A stretch of 64,000 nt of DNA, from assembly GCA_028874985.1 (NCBI GenBank), contig JAPPGI010000058.1, positions 1-64,000 of the forward strand. Direction: 5' to 3'. Position numbers and translations under genes: made by a program. Numbering within the stretch: the first letter of the stretch is position 1; each line of letters begins with the position of its first letter. Below, one piece after another: positions 53,596 through 64,000 of the stretch. The notes below the pieces were generated by a model that saw only the letters and a program-made list of their open reading frames with translations, was not told the origin of the DNA and ran no database searches. Source of the DNA: Gemmatimonadota bacterium (GTDB lineage Bacteria > Gemmatimonadota > Gemmatimonadetes > Longimicrobiales > Gaopeijiaceae).

Positions 53596-56500
53596 ATGCG
53601 GCATCCAGTGAGACCTGCCAGGGCGAAGACCGGTACGCCGTGGAGGCATCGGCGAATTCGCGCTGTCGACCGGATCCTCGAAGAGCGCATCCTCGTGCTC
53701 GACGGCGCGATGGGAACGATGATCCAACGGTACGGCCTCGGCGAAGCCGACTTCCGGGGCGACCACTTCACCACCCACCCCACCCCGCTTCTCGGCAACA
53801 ACGACCTCCTCTCGCTCACCCGCCCCGACGTGATCGGCGAGATCCACCGCGCCTACCTGGATGCGGGCGCCGACATCATCGAGACGAACACGTTCAGCGC
53901 CACGCGGCTGCCCATGGCCGACTACGGCGTGGAGGACGCCGTCGGCGAGATCAACCTCGCGGCGGCCCGGATCGCGCGGCAGGCCGCCGACGAGTACGCC
54001 GCCCGCACCCCGGACCGGCCCCGCTTCGTGGCCGGCATCCTGGGCCCGATGAACCGCACGGCCTCGATCTCGGCCGACGTGAACGACCCGGGGGCGAGAC
54101 AGGTCACCTTCGAGGAACTCCGCACGGCGTACGGCGAGCAGGTCAGGGCCCTGATCGCGGGCGGCGTCGACCTCCTCATGGTCGAGACCATCTTCGACAC
54201 GCTGAACGCGAAGGCCGCCCTCTTCGCGATCCTGGAGGCGCGGGAGGCGACCGGCCGCGACGTCCCCATCATGATTTCGGGCACGATCACCGACCAGAGC
54301 GGCCGCACCCTCACCGGCCAGACCCCGGAGGCCTTCTACAATTCGCTCGGGCACGCGGCCCCGCTGTCGTTCGGGCTCAACTGCGCGCTGGGGCCCGACG
54401 CGCTGCGTCCCTACCTGCAGGAGCTGTCCACCGTCTGCGAGAGCCGGGTGAGCTGCCACCCCAACGCGGGTCTCCCCAACGAATTCGGCGGCTACGACCT
54501 GTCCCCCGACGACATGGCGCGCACCATGGGCGAGTTCGCCCGGGCCGGCTTCCTCAACCTCGCGGGCGGGTGTTGCGGCACCACCCCCGAGCACATCGCC
54601 GCGATCGCGGGGGCGGTCGCGGGGGTGGCACCCCGCCGACGCCCCGATCACCCCGTGCGCACCCGCCTCGCGGGCCTGGAACCCGTGACCATCGGCCCCG
54701 ACTCGCTCTTCGTGAACGTGGGCGAACGCACCAACGTGACCGGGTCGGCCCGCTTCGCCCGGCTGATCAGGGACGGCGACTACGAGGCCGGGCTGGAGGT
54801 GGCGCGGCAGCAGGTGCGGGGCGGCGCCCAGATCATCGACGTCAACATGGACGAGGGGCTGCTCGACGCCGAGGCGGCGATGGTGAGATTCCTGAACCTG
54901 ATGGCCGCCGAGCCCGAGATCGCCCGGGTCCCCTTCATGATCGACTCTTCGAAGTGGGAGGTGATCGAGGCCGGGCTGAGGTGCGTGCAGGGGAAGGCGG
55001 TGGTGAACTCGATCAGCCTCAAGGACGGCGAGGACGCGCTGCGGGAGAAGGCGCGCCTGGCGCGACGCTACGGGGCGGCGGTGGTGGTGATGGCCTTCGA
55101 CGAGAGCGGCCAGGCCGACACCGCGGACCACAAGGTGGAGATCTGCGCGCGCGCCTACGACATCCTGGTGCGGCAGGAGGGGTTTCCCGCCGAGGACATC
55201 ATCTTCGACCCCAACGTCTTCGCCGTCGCGACGGGGATCGCGGAGCACAACGAGTACGCGTTGGCCTTCTTCGAGGCGACGCGCCGGATCAAGGCGAATC
55301 TACCCCATGCGCTGGTGAGCGGCGGCGTCAGCAACGTCTCCTTCTCCTTCCGCGGGAGCCACGGGGTACGTGAGGCCATGCACTCGGCATTCCTGTACCA
55401 CGCGGGTCTGGCAGGGATGGATATGGGGATTGTAAACGCCGGTGCCATAGCGGTTTATGACGAGATACCCGATGAATTGCTCGAAGCGGTCGAGGATGTG
55501 CTGCTCAACCGGAACGAGGAGGCCACCGAACGCCTGACGGCCCTGGCGGGCAGCTACCGGGGAAGCTCCGGAGGGGATACGGACGACCTCTCGTGGCGCG
55601 ACGCTCCGGTGGAGGCGCGGCTCGGCCACGCGCTGGTCCACGGCGTGACCGACCACATCGAGGCGGACACCGAGGAGGCCCGGCGGGGGGCGGAGCGCGC
55701 GCTGGATGTGATCGAGGGGCCCCTGATGACGGGCATGAACACCGTGGGGGACCTCTTCGGTTCCGGGAAGATGTTCCTCCCTCAGGTCGTCAAGAGCGCC
55801 CGCGTGATGAAGCGGGCCGTGGGGTACCTGGTGCCGTACCTGGAGCGCGAGAAACCGGCCGGCGGCACGTCCCGCTCGGCGGGGCGCATCGTGCTCGCCA
55901 CCGTCAAGGGGGACGTGCACGATATCGGCAAGAACATCGTCGGGGTCGTGCTGCAGTGCAACAACTACGAGGTCTTCGACCTGGGCGTGATGGTGCCCGC
56001 GGAGGTGATCCTGGGGAAGGCGCGCGAGGTGGAGGCCGACATCGTCGGGCTCTCGGGACTGATTACGCCGAGCCTCGACCAGATGGTGCACGTGGCCTCC
56101 GAGATGGAGCGCACGGGAATGGACATGCCGCTTCTGATAGGCGGCGCCACCACTTCGCGGGTCCACACCGCGGTGAAGATCGAGGAGAGGTACTCGGGGG
56201 CCACCGTTCACGTGCTCGACGCCTCCCGGTGCGCGGCGGTGGCGGGCAAGCTCCTGGACCCGGTCAGCCGGGCTCCGTACTCCGCCGGCATTCGCGAAGA
56301 GTACGCCGCCGTTCGCCGGAGACGGCAGGCCCGGGGCAAGCGGGCTCCGCTCCTGGCGCTCGAAGAGGCCCGCGCGAACCGGCTGAGGCCGAATTGGAGC
56401 CGGTACCGCCCCGTCCGGCCCACCTTCACCGGCGACCGGGTCTTCCCGAGCGCTCCGACGCGCCCCGTCGCCGGTGGCCACGGCCCATCGGCCGCGCCAC

Positions 56501-57471
56501 CGGCCCGGACCCGCCCCTCCTACGACCTGGACGAACTCACCGGACGGATCGACTGGACCCCCTTCTTCCACACCTGGGAGCTCAGGGGCACCTTCCCCGA
56601 CATTCTCGCCGACCCGGATACCGGGCCCCAGGCCACCTCCCTGCACGAGGACGCACTCGCACTCCTCGGCCGCATCCGGCGCGAGGGGCTGTTGGCCGCG
56701 CGGGCGGTGGTGGGACTCTACCCGGCAAACGCGGTGGGGGACGACATCGTCTTCTACTCCGACGAGTCTCGGAGCGACGTGCTGGCGGTGTTGCCATGCC
56801 TGCGCCAGCAGTTCGCCAAGGGAAGCGCGCGGCCGAACCTGTGCCTGGCGGATTTCGTGGCACCGGCGGGCTCGGGGGTGGCCGACTGGGCCGGGGCGTT
56901 CGTGGTCACCGCCGGGGAAGGCGTCAACGAGCTCTGCGCCGAATTCGAAGCCGCGGGGGACGACTACCGGAGCATCCTGGCGAAGGCGCTCGCAGACCGC
57001 CTCGCCGAGGCCTTCGCCGAACGGATGCACGAGCGCGTGCGCAGGGAGTTCTGGGGATACGCGCCGAAGGAGTCTCTGACGAACCGGCAGCTGATCGCCG
57101 AGGAGTACGGCGGAATCCGGCCGGCGCCGGGGTATCCGGCCTGTCCGGATCACTCGGGCAAGCGGACCATCTTCGAGTTGCTGGACGCGGAGAGGATCGG
57201 GGTGACGCTGACCGAGAGTTGCGCCATGTTCCCCGCCGCGTCCGTATCCGGGCTCTATGTCGGGCACCCGGACAGCTTCTATTTCGGGGTCGGACGGGTC
57301 GGTCGCGACCAGCTCGAGGACTACGCGCGGCGCAACGGGATGGGCGTGGAGGAAACCGCACGGTGGCTGGCGCCGAACCTGGCGGAGGAGGACGGGACCG
57401 CGGGCTCGGGCCGCGTGGTGACGGCGGCGGGCGCGGGCGCGGGCGGGCGGGCGGAGGGCGGCGGTGGCTGA
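53596..57471 (+). CDS. metH: Cobalamin-dependent methionine synthase
   Basis: 1291 residues from the ATG at 53596 (GGTGAAGGA upstream); the longer open frame crosses the structured leader. All four modules are present: homocysteine domain ([16 protein letters not shown], zinc site GLNCALGP and [11 protein letters not shown]), pterin domain ([15 protein letters not shown]), cobalamin domain with lower-ligand motif [16 protein letters not shown], and the SAM-dependent reactivation domain ([32 protein letters not shown]). It methylates homocysteine with methyltetrahydrofolate. It overlaps the next gene by 8 bp. A Gly/Ala-rich end follows the last domain. Confidence 0.97.
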   Translation: MRHPVRPARAKTGTPWRHRRIRAVDRILEERILVLDGAMGTMIQRYGLGEADFRGDHFTTHPTPLLGNNDLLSLTRPDVIGEIHRAYLDAGADIIETNTFSATRLPMADYGVEDAVGEINLAAARIARQAADEYAARTPDRPRFVAGILGPMNRTASISADVNDPGARQVTFEELRTAYGEQVRALIAGGVDLLMVETIFDTLNAKAALFAILEAREATGRDVPIMISGTITDQSGRTLTGQTPEAFYNSLGHAAPLSFGLNCALGPDALRPYLQELSTVCESRVSCHPNAGLPNEFGGYDLSPDDMARTMGEFARAGFLNLAGGCCGTTPEHIAAIAGAVAGVAPRRRPDHPVRTRLAGLEPVTIGPDSLFVNVGERTNVTGSARFARLIRDGDYEAGLEVARQQVRGGAQIIDVNMDEGLLDAEAAMVRFLNLMAAEPEIARVPFMIDSSKWEVIEAGLRCVQGKAVVNSISLKDGEDALREKARLARRYGAAVVVMAFDESGQADTADHKVEICARAYDILVRQEGFPAEDIIFDPNVFAVATGIAEHNEYALAFFEATRRIKANLPHALVSGGVSNVSFSFRGSHGVREAMHSAFLYHAGLAGMDMGIVNAGAIAVYDEIPDELLEAVEDVLLNRNEEATERLTALAGSYRGSSGGDTDDLSWRDAPVEARLGHALVHGVTDHIEADTEEARRGAERALDVIEGPLMTGMNTVGDLFGSGKMFLPQVVKSARVMKRAVGYLVPYLEREKPAGGTSRSAGRIVLATVKGDVHDIGKNIVGVVLQCNNYEVFDLGVMVPAEVILGKAREVEADIVGLSGLITPSLDQMVHVASEMERTGMDMPLLIGGATTSRVHTAVKIEERYSGATVHVLDASRCAAVAGKLLDPVSRAPYSAGIREEYAAVRRRRQARGKRAPLLALEEARANRLRPNWSRYRPVRPTFTGDRVFPSAPTRPVAGGHGPSAAPPARTRPSYDLDELTGRIDWTPFFHTWELRGTFPDILADPDTGPQATSLHEDALALLGRIRREGLLAARAVVGLYPANAVGDDIVFYSDESRSDVLAVLPCLRQQFAKGSARPNLCLADFVAPAGSGVADWAGAFVVTAGEGVNELCAEFEAAGDDYRSILAKALADRLAEAFAERMHERVRREFWGYAPKESLTNRQLIAEEYGGIRPAPGYPACPDHSGKRTIFELLDAERIGVTLTESCAMFPAASVSGLYVGHPDSFYFGVGRVGRDQLEDYARRNGMGVEETARWLAPNLAEEDGTAGSGRVVTAAGAGAGGRAEGGGG

Positions 57472-59314
57472 CCTGCGTGCGATGCTCGGCGAGGGGCGGG
57501 CTCTCGTGGCCGACGGCGCGATGGGCACGATGCTCTACGAACGGGGCGTCTTCCTGAACGTCTGCTACGACGAACTCAACGCCACGCACCCCGAGCTCAT
57601 CGCGGAGGTGCACGCCCGGTACCTCCGAGCCGGAGCGGAGATCCTGGAGACCAACACCTTCGAGGCGAACCCGGTCAAGCTCTCGTCGTACCGGCTGGAG
57701 GACCGAACCGAGGAGCTGAACCGGCGCGCCGCCGGGATCGCAGTGCGGGCGGCGGGTGGCCGGGCCGCGGTGGCGGGCGCGATCGGGCCGCTGGGCATCC
57801 GCGTCGAGCCGCTGGGGCCGACATCGCTGGAGGAGGCCCGGGAGTACTTCGGCCGCCAGGTGGACGGGCTGCTGGAGGGCGGGGTCGACGGGTTCATCCT
57901 GGAGACCTTCTCGGACCTGGCCGAACTGGAGCAGGCGCTGCGGGCGGTGAGGAGCCGGTGCGGCCTGCCCGTGATCGCCCAGGTGACGGTGGAGGGCGAC
58001 GATGGGAAGACCGCCTCGGGCGTCTCCGTCGAACAGGCGGCGCGCGCGGCCGACGAGTGGGGCGCCGACGCGGTTGGACTCAACTGTTCGGTCGGCCCGG
58101 CCGTCGTGCTGGAGGCGCTGGAACGCATGGCCCGGGTCACCTCCCTCCCCCTCTCCGCCCAGCCCAACGCGGGACAGCCCGTTGCCGTGCGCCAGCGCAA
58201 GATGTACCTCACCCGGCCCGACTACATGGCCCGGTACGCGCGCCGCCTGGTCGACGCGGGGGCGCGCATCGTGGGCGGCTGTTGCGGCACCACCCCGGAG
58301 CACATCCGCAGCATCGCCGAGCATGTCAGGGCGAGCCGGCCACGCGCGTCGCCGGTGCGGATCACACGCCGGGCGGCCCCCGATGTGCGCGGCGGGCCGG
58401 TCCGGCCGCTGGCGGCGCGTTCGACCCTGGGCCGCCGCCTCGCGGACGGCGACTTCGTCACCTCGGTACAGGTGCTGCCCCCCCGCGGATGGAACACCGA
58501 AGCCCTCGTGCAGGACTGCCGCGCCCTGGCCGCGGCCGGCGCCGACGTGATCGCCGTGCGGGAGGACCGCGGCGCCGCCCGGCTGGGTGTGTTCCCCACC
58601 GCCGCCCTGATCGCGCGCTCGTGTCCGGGCGTCGAGCCGCTGGTCCACTACACCTGCCGCGACCGCAAGCTCCCGAGGATGATCAGCGATCTCCTGGGCG
58701 CGGCGGCCACCGGCATCCACAACGTCCTCCTCCTCACCGGCGACCCCCCGGGTCCCGCCCCCTACCCCGACTACCGGTCCGTCGTCGACGTCGACTCGAT
58801 CGGCCTCACGAATGTCGTCACGGGTCTGAACAACGGGGTCGACCCCTCCGGCAACGATCTCGGCGAGCCGGCGGGCTTCGTGGCGGGCGTCGCCCTCGAC
58901 CAGTCGGGGCGCGACCGGAGGCGGGAACTGGCGCGATTCCGCTGGAAGGTGGACGCCGGAGCCGACTTCGCCGTGACCCGGCCGGTCTTCGACACCGGCG
59001 CGCTGCGGCAATTCCTGGCCGAGGTTGAACGGAAGATCCCGGTGATCGCGGGAATCCTGCCGCTCGAGAGCTCCCGGCAGGCGGAGTTTCTGCAGAACGA
59101 GGTTCCGGGCGTTCATGTGCCGGACCGGGTGGTGGAGCGGATGCGCCGGGCGGAGGGGCGGGGTTCGGGCCGGGCCGCCGCCGAAGGCGTGGAGATCGCG
59201 TGCGGGATCGCGGGAGAGCTGCGGGGCCGGGTCGCCGGGGTGCAGATCTCGGCCGTTCGCGAGGGGGTGGGAGCCGTGTTGGGGGTGGTGGAGGGGCTGG
59301 GGGTCCGTGGATGA
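57464..59314 (+). CDS. Homocysteine methyltransferase-MTHFR fusion
   Basis: 616 residues from a GTG overlapping metH. The N-terminal half (about 1-295) is a homocysteine S-methyltransferase ([14 protein letters not shown], zinc cysteines in GLNCSVGP and [11 protein letters not shown]). The C-terminal half (about 315-615) is methylenetetrahydrofolate reductase ([69 protein letters not shown]). The same fusion is known in Bacillus as YitJ. With MetH it makes methyl-folate and uses it in adjacent proteins. The last codons lie inside repeat copy F. Confidence 0.95.
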   Translation: MADLRAMLGEGRALVADGAMGTMLYERGVFLNVCYDELNATHPELIAEVHARYLRAGAEILETNTFEANPVKLSSYRLEDRTEELNRRAAGIAVRAAGGRAAVAGAIGPLGIRVEPLGPTSLEEAREYFGRQVDGLLEGGVDGFILETFSDLAELEQALRAVRSRCGLPVIAQVTVEGDDGKTASGVSVEQAARAADEWGADAVGLNCSVGPAVVLEALERMARVTSLPLSAQPNAGQPVAVRQRKMYLTRPDYMARYARRLVDAGARIVGGCCGTTPEHIRSIAEHVRASRPRASPVRITRRAAPDVRGGPVRPLAARSTLGRRLADGDFVTSVQVLPPRGWNTEALVQDCRALAAAGADVIAVREDRGAARLGVFPTAALIARSCPGVEPLVHYTCRDRKLPRMISDLLGAAATGIHNVLLLTGDPPGPAPYPDYRSVVDVDSIGLTNVVTGLNNGVDPSGNDLGEPAGFVAGVALDQSGRDRRRELARFRWKVDAGADFAVTRPVFDTGALRQFLAEVERKIPVIAGILPLESSRQAEFLQNEVPGVHVPDRVVERMRRAEGRGSGRAAAEGVEIACGIAGELRGRVAGVQISAVREGVGAVLGVVEGLGVRG

Positions 59315-59351
59315 GGCCGCCGGAGCCCGGAGGTTGCCGAGGCACCGGTCC
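59305..59351 (-). repeat. Dispersed intergenic repeat, copy F (diverged)
   Basis: An ungapped alignment with copy A over 47 bp gives about 33 matches, including CCGTG, AGGCC, CGAGGC and CCGG. It spans the stop codon of the methyltransferase-MTHFR fusion, so part of it encodes the end of that protein. The remaining gap to the convergent gene (59315-59380) holds nothing else. Confidence 0.4.
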
Positions 59352-59380
59352 GGCCGGGTTTGTCCACCGGCTCCCGGCAG

Positions 59381-60346
59381 TCATCGCTTCCGCGTCGAAC
59401 CGCGTGACTCCCATGCTTCACCCTGCGCTCGTTCAGCGCTTATCCCCCCCACCCTCCCCAGCCGCCGCGCTGCTTCGCGGATCGGCAGGTTGCTCACATA
59501 CACCTTATCCGCCCCCACCGTCCTGAGACGGCGCACCGACCGCGCACAGATCTCGTCGGCGCCCGTCCCGGCGGCGAATTCCGCCGTGATCTCGCGGCCC
59601 GGGACCGGAAAGTACCGGTTGAGGTAGTCCAGCGTCCCGGGATTCGCGCTCCGGTACAGGAACACTCCGTACACGACCGGGAGGTCCACGCCCAGGCGAT
59701 CCAGCTCGGCGCGGAAGCGCTCCACCGGGCCGAGCGAGTGGTGGGACACGATCTGCGTGAGGACGAAGTCGGCGCTGAAGTCGTCCGCGGCCACGAAGCG
59801 GGCCTGCTCCACCGGATCGCGGTGCGGGTTCGCCCACCCGCCGAGCGGGAACCCGGGCTGTTCGCGCCGCAGGATCGCGCGCAGATCCTTGCCGTGCGGG
59901 ACGCAGCGCTCGGGCCCTACCGAGTGGTCGCCCCCCACCACCGCCACCCCCGCCACCCCCAGCCCCATCGCCCTCTGCGCGAACAGCCGGCAGTACGCCA
60001 GCGGGTGCTTGCACGTCAGGAAGGGCACCACCGTTGCCAGGTCCGCGGCACCGCCCAGATTCGCGGCCAGGTGGGCCAGACTCTCCTCCTCCGGATCTCC
60101 GGCGGCGTCGTCGGTGAGGAGGACGAAGGTGCCGCTGCGGGCCAGGCGCCGAAGCGCATGGTACATGTCGATCCAGACATCCATGCCGCGGGCCGCGTCC
60201 AGCCCCAGGCGCGGAGGCCGCAGTTCGACCCCGACAAGGGGCCCGGGTTCGTGCAGACGTTCCACGATGCCCTCCGGAGGGCGGGACCGGTGGACGCCGC
60301 CGGGGCCCGGCCGCCCCATCCGGGCTTCACTGGCCGCCGCGCACAT
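59381..60346 (-). CDS. Divergent methylenetetrahydrofolate reductase-like protein
   Basis: 321 residues from the ATG at 60346, which overlaps the upstream stop (TGATG) behind a GGAGG site. The reductase barrel can be followed: LVGVELRPPR at the start, TFVLLTDDAAGDPEEES, VPFLTCKHPLAYCRLFAQRA, GVAVVGGDHSVGP (the place of LTGD in typical enzymes), then FSADFVLTQIVSHHSL. It is diverged from the MTHFR half of the neighbouring fusion, so its substrate or partner may differ. It is convergent with that fusion and co-transcribed with the M24 peptidase. Confidence 0.75.
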   Translation of the reverse strand: MCAAASEARMGRPGPGGVHRSRPPEGIVERLHEPGPLVGVELRPPRLGLDAARGMDVWIDMYHALRRLARSGTFVLLTDDAAGDPEEESLAHLAANLGGAADLATVVPFLTCKHPLAYCRLFAQRAMGLGVAGVAVVGGDHSVGPERCVPHGKDLRAILRREQPGFPLGGWANPHRDPVEQARFVAADDFSADFVLTQIVSHHSLGPVERFRAELDRLGVDLPVVYGVFLYRSANPGTLDYLNRYFPVPGREITAEFAAGTGADEICARSVRRLRTVGADKVYVSNLPIREAARRLGRVGGISAERAQGEAWESRGSTRKR

Positions 60347-61734
60347 CACCCCTCCGTCAGCCGCACCAGTTCGTCCACCCCCACCGGAAGCCCGGCGGTC
60401 AGCACCTCGGCGCCCTCCCCCGTGATCAGCACGTCGTCCTCGATCCGGATGCCGGTTCCCTCCAGGGCGGGCAGCTCCGGATCGCGGCCGGGCGGGAAGT
60501 AGAGCCCCGGCTCCACGGTGAACACCATGCCGGGCTCGAGCCGCACCGGTCCGCTCCGGTCGCGGTAGGGTCCGGCGTCGTGGGTGTCCAGCCCGAGCCA
60601 GTGGGAGGTCCGGTGCGGGAAGAACGGGCGGTAGAGCTTCCGCTCCCCCACCTCCTCGGGCGGCCCCTTCACGGCACCGACCGCGACCAGTCCCTCCGAG
60701 ACCTCGCGAACGGCCGCCGCGTGAACCCCGTCGAGCGTCGTGCCCGGTGCACAGGCGGCCACGGCCGCCCGGTGAGCGTTCAGCACCACTTCGTACACTT
60801 CGCGCCGGACGCCCTCGAGTCCCCGCGACGCCGGGACGGTTCGCGTGATGTCCGCGGCGTAGCCGCCGTACTCGGCCCCCGCGTCCACGAGGACCAGGTC
60901 GTCGGCGCCGACGCGGGAGTCGTTGGCCGTGTAGTGGAGCGTACACGCGTTCACCCCCGCGGCGACGATCGTCGTGAAGGCGGGGCCGCCGGCGCCCCGG
61001 CTCCGAAACCCGAACTCCAGCGCGGCCTCAACCTCCCACTCCCCCACGCCCGCCCGGACCCTCGGCAACGCCTCACGGAAGGCCGCCACGGTGATCTTCG
61101 CGGCTCGCCGAATGCGTGCGATTTCGGCGGCGTCCTTCCGCAGGCGCAACCCGTCCAGGATCGCGCCGGGGTCCACGAGCCGGTACGGGCCGACTCCGTC
61201 CCGCGGCCTGCGGCTCCATCCGCCGCGGAGAGCTTCCCGGACCACCCGGTCGCACATCTCGCTCGCACCGAGCCGGTACCAGATCCCGTCTCCCCCGGCC
61301 AGCAACCCGGACGCGCGCGTGGAAAAGTCCCCGAGGGGAAGGACCCTGTCGGCACCGAAGGCGGCCCTCGCGTCGTCCGGATCGCGCATGGACCCCGTCC
61401 AGAGTTCCCTTGCCGGGTCCCGTTCCGGCACGAACAGCACGAAGCGGTCCTCGTCCGCGAACCCCCTGAAGAGGGCGATGCCGTCGGGCAGGTCCCACCC
61501 CGTCAGGTACAGCAGTTCCGAGTCGGCGCGGTAACGGTACTCGGAGTCTCCGCTCCTGAACCGTACCGGGGCGGCGGGAAGCACCATCGCCCCGTCCCCG
61601 AGCCGCGAGAAGAGCCGGTCGCGACGGTCGCCGTGCGGGATCGGTGGGAGCGACCCGCCGCTGCGCGGGCCGCCGCTCACCGCGGGCCGGCAGCCCGTAG
61701 GCAGGACCCTCCCGGCATTCGACCCGCGATGCAT
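60346..61734 (-). CDS. pepP: M24 family aminopeptidase P-like metallopeptidase
   Basis: 462 residues from the ATG at 61734. A GTG at 61680 would start nearer the usual family beginning (GDRRDRLFSRLGDGAMVLP). The N-terminal creatinase-like domain is followed by the pita-bread catalytic domain with its metal ligands in LVDAGAEYGGYAADITRT, HWLGLDTHDAGPY, VFTVEPGLYF and GIRIEDDVLI. It removes N-terminal residues before proline in peptides. It shares a strand with the upstream S9 peptidase, 19 bp away, which suggests joint peptide degradation. Confidence 0.92.
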   Translation of the reverse strand: MHRGSNAGRVLPTGCRPAVSGGPRSGGSLPPIPHGDRRDRLFSRLGDGAMVLPAAPVRFRSGDSEYRYRADSELLYLTGWDLPDGIALFRGFADEDRFVLFVPERDPARELWTGSMRDPDDARAAFGADRVLPLGDFSTRASGLLAGGDGIWYRLGASEMCDRVVREALRGGWSRRPRDGVGPYRLVDPGAILDGLRLRKDAAEIARIRRAAKITVAAFREALPRVRAGVGEWEVEAALEFGFRSRGAGGPAFTTIVAAGVNACTLHYTANDSRVGADDLVLVDAGAEYGGYAADITRTVPASRGLEGVRREVYEVVLNAHRAAVAACAPGTTLDGVHAAAVREVSEGLVAVGAVKGPPEEVGERKLYRPFFPHRTSHWLGLDTHDAGPYRDRSGPVRLEPGMVFTVEPGLYFPPGRDPELPALEGTGIRIEDDVLITGEGAEVLTAGLPVGVDELVRLTEG

Positions 61735-61753
61735 CCGGGCCCGGTCGCTTCGC

Positions 61754-63883
61754 TCACCCGCCCGCACCCGTCTCGGTGCGCCTCCGGGGCGGGTTCTCGA
61801 CAAGGAAATGAACGAACCAGCTCCGGATTCGCTCCAGCCGGTCCACGAGCAGCCACGGTTCGCCGGTCCGGGACAGGCCGTGCGACGACCGGGGGTAGCG
61901 CACCATCTCCACGGGCACGCCCAGCTTCTTCAGCGACATGAACCACTGTTCACCGTCCCCGATCGGGGTGCGGTAGTCGTTCTCGCTGTGAATGATCAGG
62001 GTGGGCGCGGTGACGTTCTCGACGTAGGAGATCGGGGAGAGGCGGCGGTAGAGGTCCCGCTGCTCCCACGGCGGCCCGTAGAACTCGTACTCGGTGAGGC
62101 GCTGAGCATCCGAGGTGCCCCACCAGCTCTCCCAGTTGACGATCGAGCGCGAGGTCACGGCCGCTTGGAAGCGATCGGTCGTCGCGGTCAGCCAGTTGGT
62201 CATGAAGCCGCCGTAGCTGCCACCCGACACGCCCAGGCGGTTCGCGTCGATCTCAGGGTACGCCGCGAGCGCCGCCTCGACGCCGGCCAGGTAGTCCTCC
62301 CGGTCCACGATGCCCCATTCTCCCCGGGTGGCGTACTGGAAATCGTGCCCGTACCCGGAAGACCCCCGCGGGTTCGTGTAGAGCACGAAGAAACCGGCCG
62401 CGGAGAGGACGTGAAAGGTGGGAAAGAAGGTGTTCCCGTAGGCCGAGTGGGGGCCGCCGTGGATCTTCAGCACCATCGGATGGGATCCGCCGGGACGAAA
62501 GCCGACCGGCTTCATGACCCAGCCCTCGACTTCGGTCCCGTCTTCGACCGTCCAGGCCAAGCGCTCGGCCGGCATCAGGGTCACCGCGGACAGCCAGCCG
62601 TCGTTGAAGCGGGTGACCTTCTGTTCGCTCGAACCGTCCGGCGGGCCCACGAACAGTTCGGCGGGCGTGACCGCGTCCGTGCCGGTGAAGGCCATGACGC
62701 CCCCGGCAGCGGAGAATGAGAACGAGGACAACCTGCGCGTACCGCTGGTAACCTGCCGCACCCCCTCGCCGGGCGCCACCGCGAAGAGGTGCCGGTCGCC
62801 GCGAATCCCGGCGGAGAAACGGATGCCGCCGGCAGTCCAGTTCGGAGCCCCGGGACGCAGGTCCCAGTCGGCGGTGAGGTTGACCGGGACACCCCGGAAG
62901 TGGCCGTCGGATCCGATCTCCGCCATCAGCAGATCGGTCTGGCTGCCCCTCGCGGGTGTCGACAGGAACGCCAGGTGGAGGCCGTCGGGAGAAACGGCCG
63001 GGGCGCTCTCGGTGCCGGGGTTCGAGGTGAGCCGGCGCACCGTACCTCCCCGGATGTCGACCGCCCAGATGTCTCCCGAGTTTTCGGAGTCGAGCTCGTC
63101 GTCCTCACGTTCGTCCCCGGTGAAGAAGATCACGCTTCCGTCGCGGGACCAAACCGGGTTTCCCACATTGAACGACACCCGCGTCAGTTGGTCAGGCGCT
63201 CCTCCGGCCGCGTCCACCACCATCAGCTGCCGCTTCTCCCGCGCCAGGTAGTGTGGCTGCAGGGCGAGCCGCCCGTCCTGCTTGTAGCGCATCGAGGTCA
63301 CGACCCGCCCGTCAAACCGGGCGGGGTCGAGTGTGCGCGTCACGGCATCCGGCGCGATCCAGCCGTCGCGCCCCGTCGCCTCGCCCTCGTCGTCTTCCGC
63401 GGACTCATCGTCATCCGGCACCTGGACATAAGCGATCAGGGATCCGTCCGGGGACCATACCGGGGCCCCTTCGACCCCCTCGACGTGGAAGGCTTCGCCG
63501 CCCGGACCCCGCACGCGGACGAACCAGACCGTGTTGGGGTCGTCGCCGCGCGGGGATGAGAATGCGAGCAGCGACCCGTCGGGGGACCAGCGCGGATCGC
63601 TCGATTCCTCGCCGGAGCTGGTGACCGGGAACGCGGCACCCACGGGGCGGCCACCGGACAGCGGCTGCAGCCAGATTTCGCGGTGACGCCGGTTTTCCTC
63701 TTCCACCACCGTCGTGACCGTGAAGGCCACATTCGCTCCATCCGGCGAAACGGCAACGTCGCCGACGCCGACCAAGCGGTAGTACAGCCCGGGCGCGTAG
63801 CCCGGGTTCTGGGCACTCAGACCGCTGGTTGCATGCAAGACGCAAAGAGCCGCTGCAACAACGGCTATCGGGCCGGACCGCAT
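61754..63883 (-). CDS. Exported S9 family prolyl peptidase (DPP-type)
   Basis: 709 residues using the ATG at 63883, which has GGAGG 8 nt upstream and gives a clean signal (VAAALCVLHATSGLSAQ); the frame also has an ATG at 63961. A TolB-like propeller covers about residues 30-430 (VAVSPDGANVAFTV, DPRWSPDGSLLAFSS). The alpha/beta-hydrolase follows with the nucleophile in GVSGGSYGGFMTNW, the Asp region IIHSENDYRTPIGDGEQWF and the His in YPRSSHGLSRTGEP. It cleaves peptides in the periplasm. The remaining 117 bp to the window edge hold a GC-rich stem (CGGCG/CGCCG near 63926-63940) and no gene. Confidence 0.93.
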   Translation of the reverse strand: MRSGPIAVVAAALCVLHATSGLSAQNPGYAPGLYYRLVGVGDVAVSPDGANVAFTVTTVVEEENRRHREIWLQPLSGGRPVGAAFPVTSSGEESSDPRWSPDGSLLAFSSPRGDDPNTVWFVRVRGPGGEAFHVEGVEGAPVWSPDGSLIAYVQVPDDDESAEDDEGEATGRDGWIAPDAVTRTLDPARFDGRVVTSMRYKQDGRLALQPHYLAREKRQLMVVDAAGGAPDQLTRVSFNVGNPVWSRDGSVIFFTGDEREDDELDSENSGDIWAVDIRGGTVRRLTSNPGTESAPAVSPDGLHLAFLSTPARGSQTDLLMAEIGSDGHFRGVPVNLTADWDLRPGAPNWTAGGIRFSAGIRGDRHLFAVAPGEGVRQVTSGTRRLSSFSFSAAGGVMAFTGTDAVTPAELFVGPPDGSSEQKVTRFNDGWLSAVTLMPAERLAWTVEDGTEVEGWVMKPVGFRPGGSHPMVLKIHGGPHSAYGNTFFPTFHVLSAAGFFVLYTNPRGSSGYGHDFQYATRGEWGIVDREDYLAGVEAALAAYPEIDANRLGVSGGSYGGFMTNWLTATTDRFQAAVTSRSIVNWESWWGTSDAQRLTEYEFYGPPWEQRDLYRRLSPISYVENVTAPTLIIHSENDYRTPIGDGEQWFMSLKKLGVPVEMVRYPRSSHGLSRTGEPWLLVDRLERIRSWFVHFLVENPPRRRTETGAGG

Positions 63884-64000
63884 CGGGGAAGCCTCCGTCC
63901 CGGCTGCATGCCCGTTCGTGTGCGGCGGCGCGTCGCGCCGAAGCCTCATTGAAATCGTCATTCCCGAATCCCATTCGTTGCCATGCGGAGGCAGGTCGCT

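Overview
The window is GC-rich bacterial DNA with very tight gene packing, frequent 1-8 bp start/stop overlaps and common GTG and TTG starts. Gene content points to Gemmatimonadota: secreted TolB-propeller amidohydrolases, S9 peptidases, an M56 protease ending in TonB-plug motifs, barrel-less carboxypeptidase-regulatory/plug proteins, and a decayed tyrosine recombinase of the HSLRRKF type. That assignment is inferred from gene families; there is no rRNA here to confirm it.

About 1.0-16.7 kb is one long minus-strand housekeeping block. It runs argS, a PfkB kinase, purM, an exported protein, ribD, ribE, ribBA, ribH, nusB, a GT4 glycosyltransferase, hpf, hprK, EIIA-Man, HPr, PtsI, metK and a DUF151 nuclease. 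It combines riboflavin synthesis with a phosphotransferase chain that has no visible sugar permease. The left edge (1-0.85 kb) is a scar in which an Ig-like lipoprotein gene runs into an integrase remnant. About 16.7-24.8 kb carries an acyl-CoA carboxylase and methylmalonyl-CoA mutase module with a PDZ protein and a periplasmic binding protein. About 24.8-30.1 kb holds rpsA, an aroA-cmk fusion and rnz.

About 30-39 kb is mixed: a Tat-exported PLP enzyme, CopC-CopD, an MscS channel, apaG, a secreted three-repeat protein coupled to an outer-membrane barrel protein, and tRNA-Leu(UAA). About 39-53 kb is an accessory envelope region: the M56/plug protease, arginase, two tandem propeller-amidohydrolases, and three tandem plug proteins. 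About 53-59.3 kb is a methionine/folate module on the plus strand. It comprises a strongly structured leader, metH, and a homocysteine methyltransferase-MTHFR fusion. A second MTHFR-like gene, an M24 peptidase and an S9 peptidase follow on the minus strand to the right edge.

Four observations stand out: the structured RNA-like leader of metH; a dispersed intergenic repeat of about 47 bp in six copies, the best two 44/47 identical and 35 kb apart; a RibBA whose GTP cyclohydrolase II half lacks all three zinc cysteines; and the set of plug-domain proteins with no beta-barrel, one of them fused to an M56 metalloprotease.
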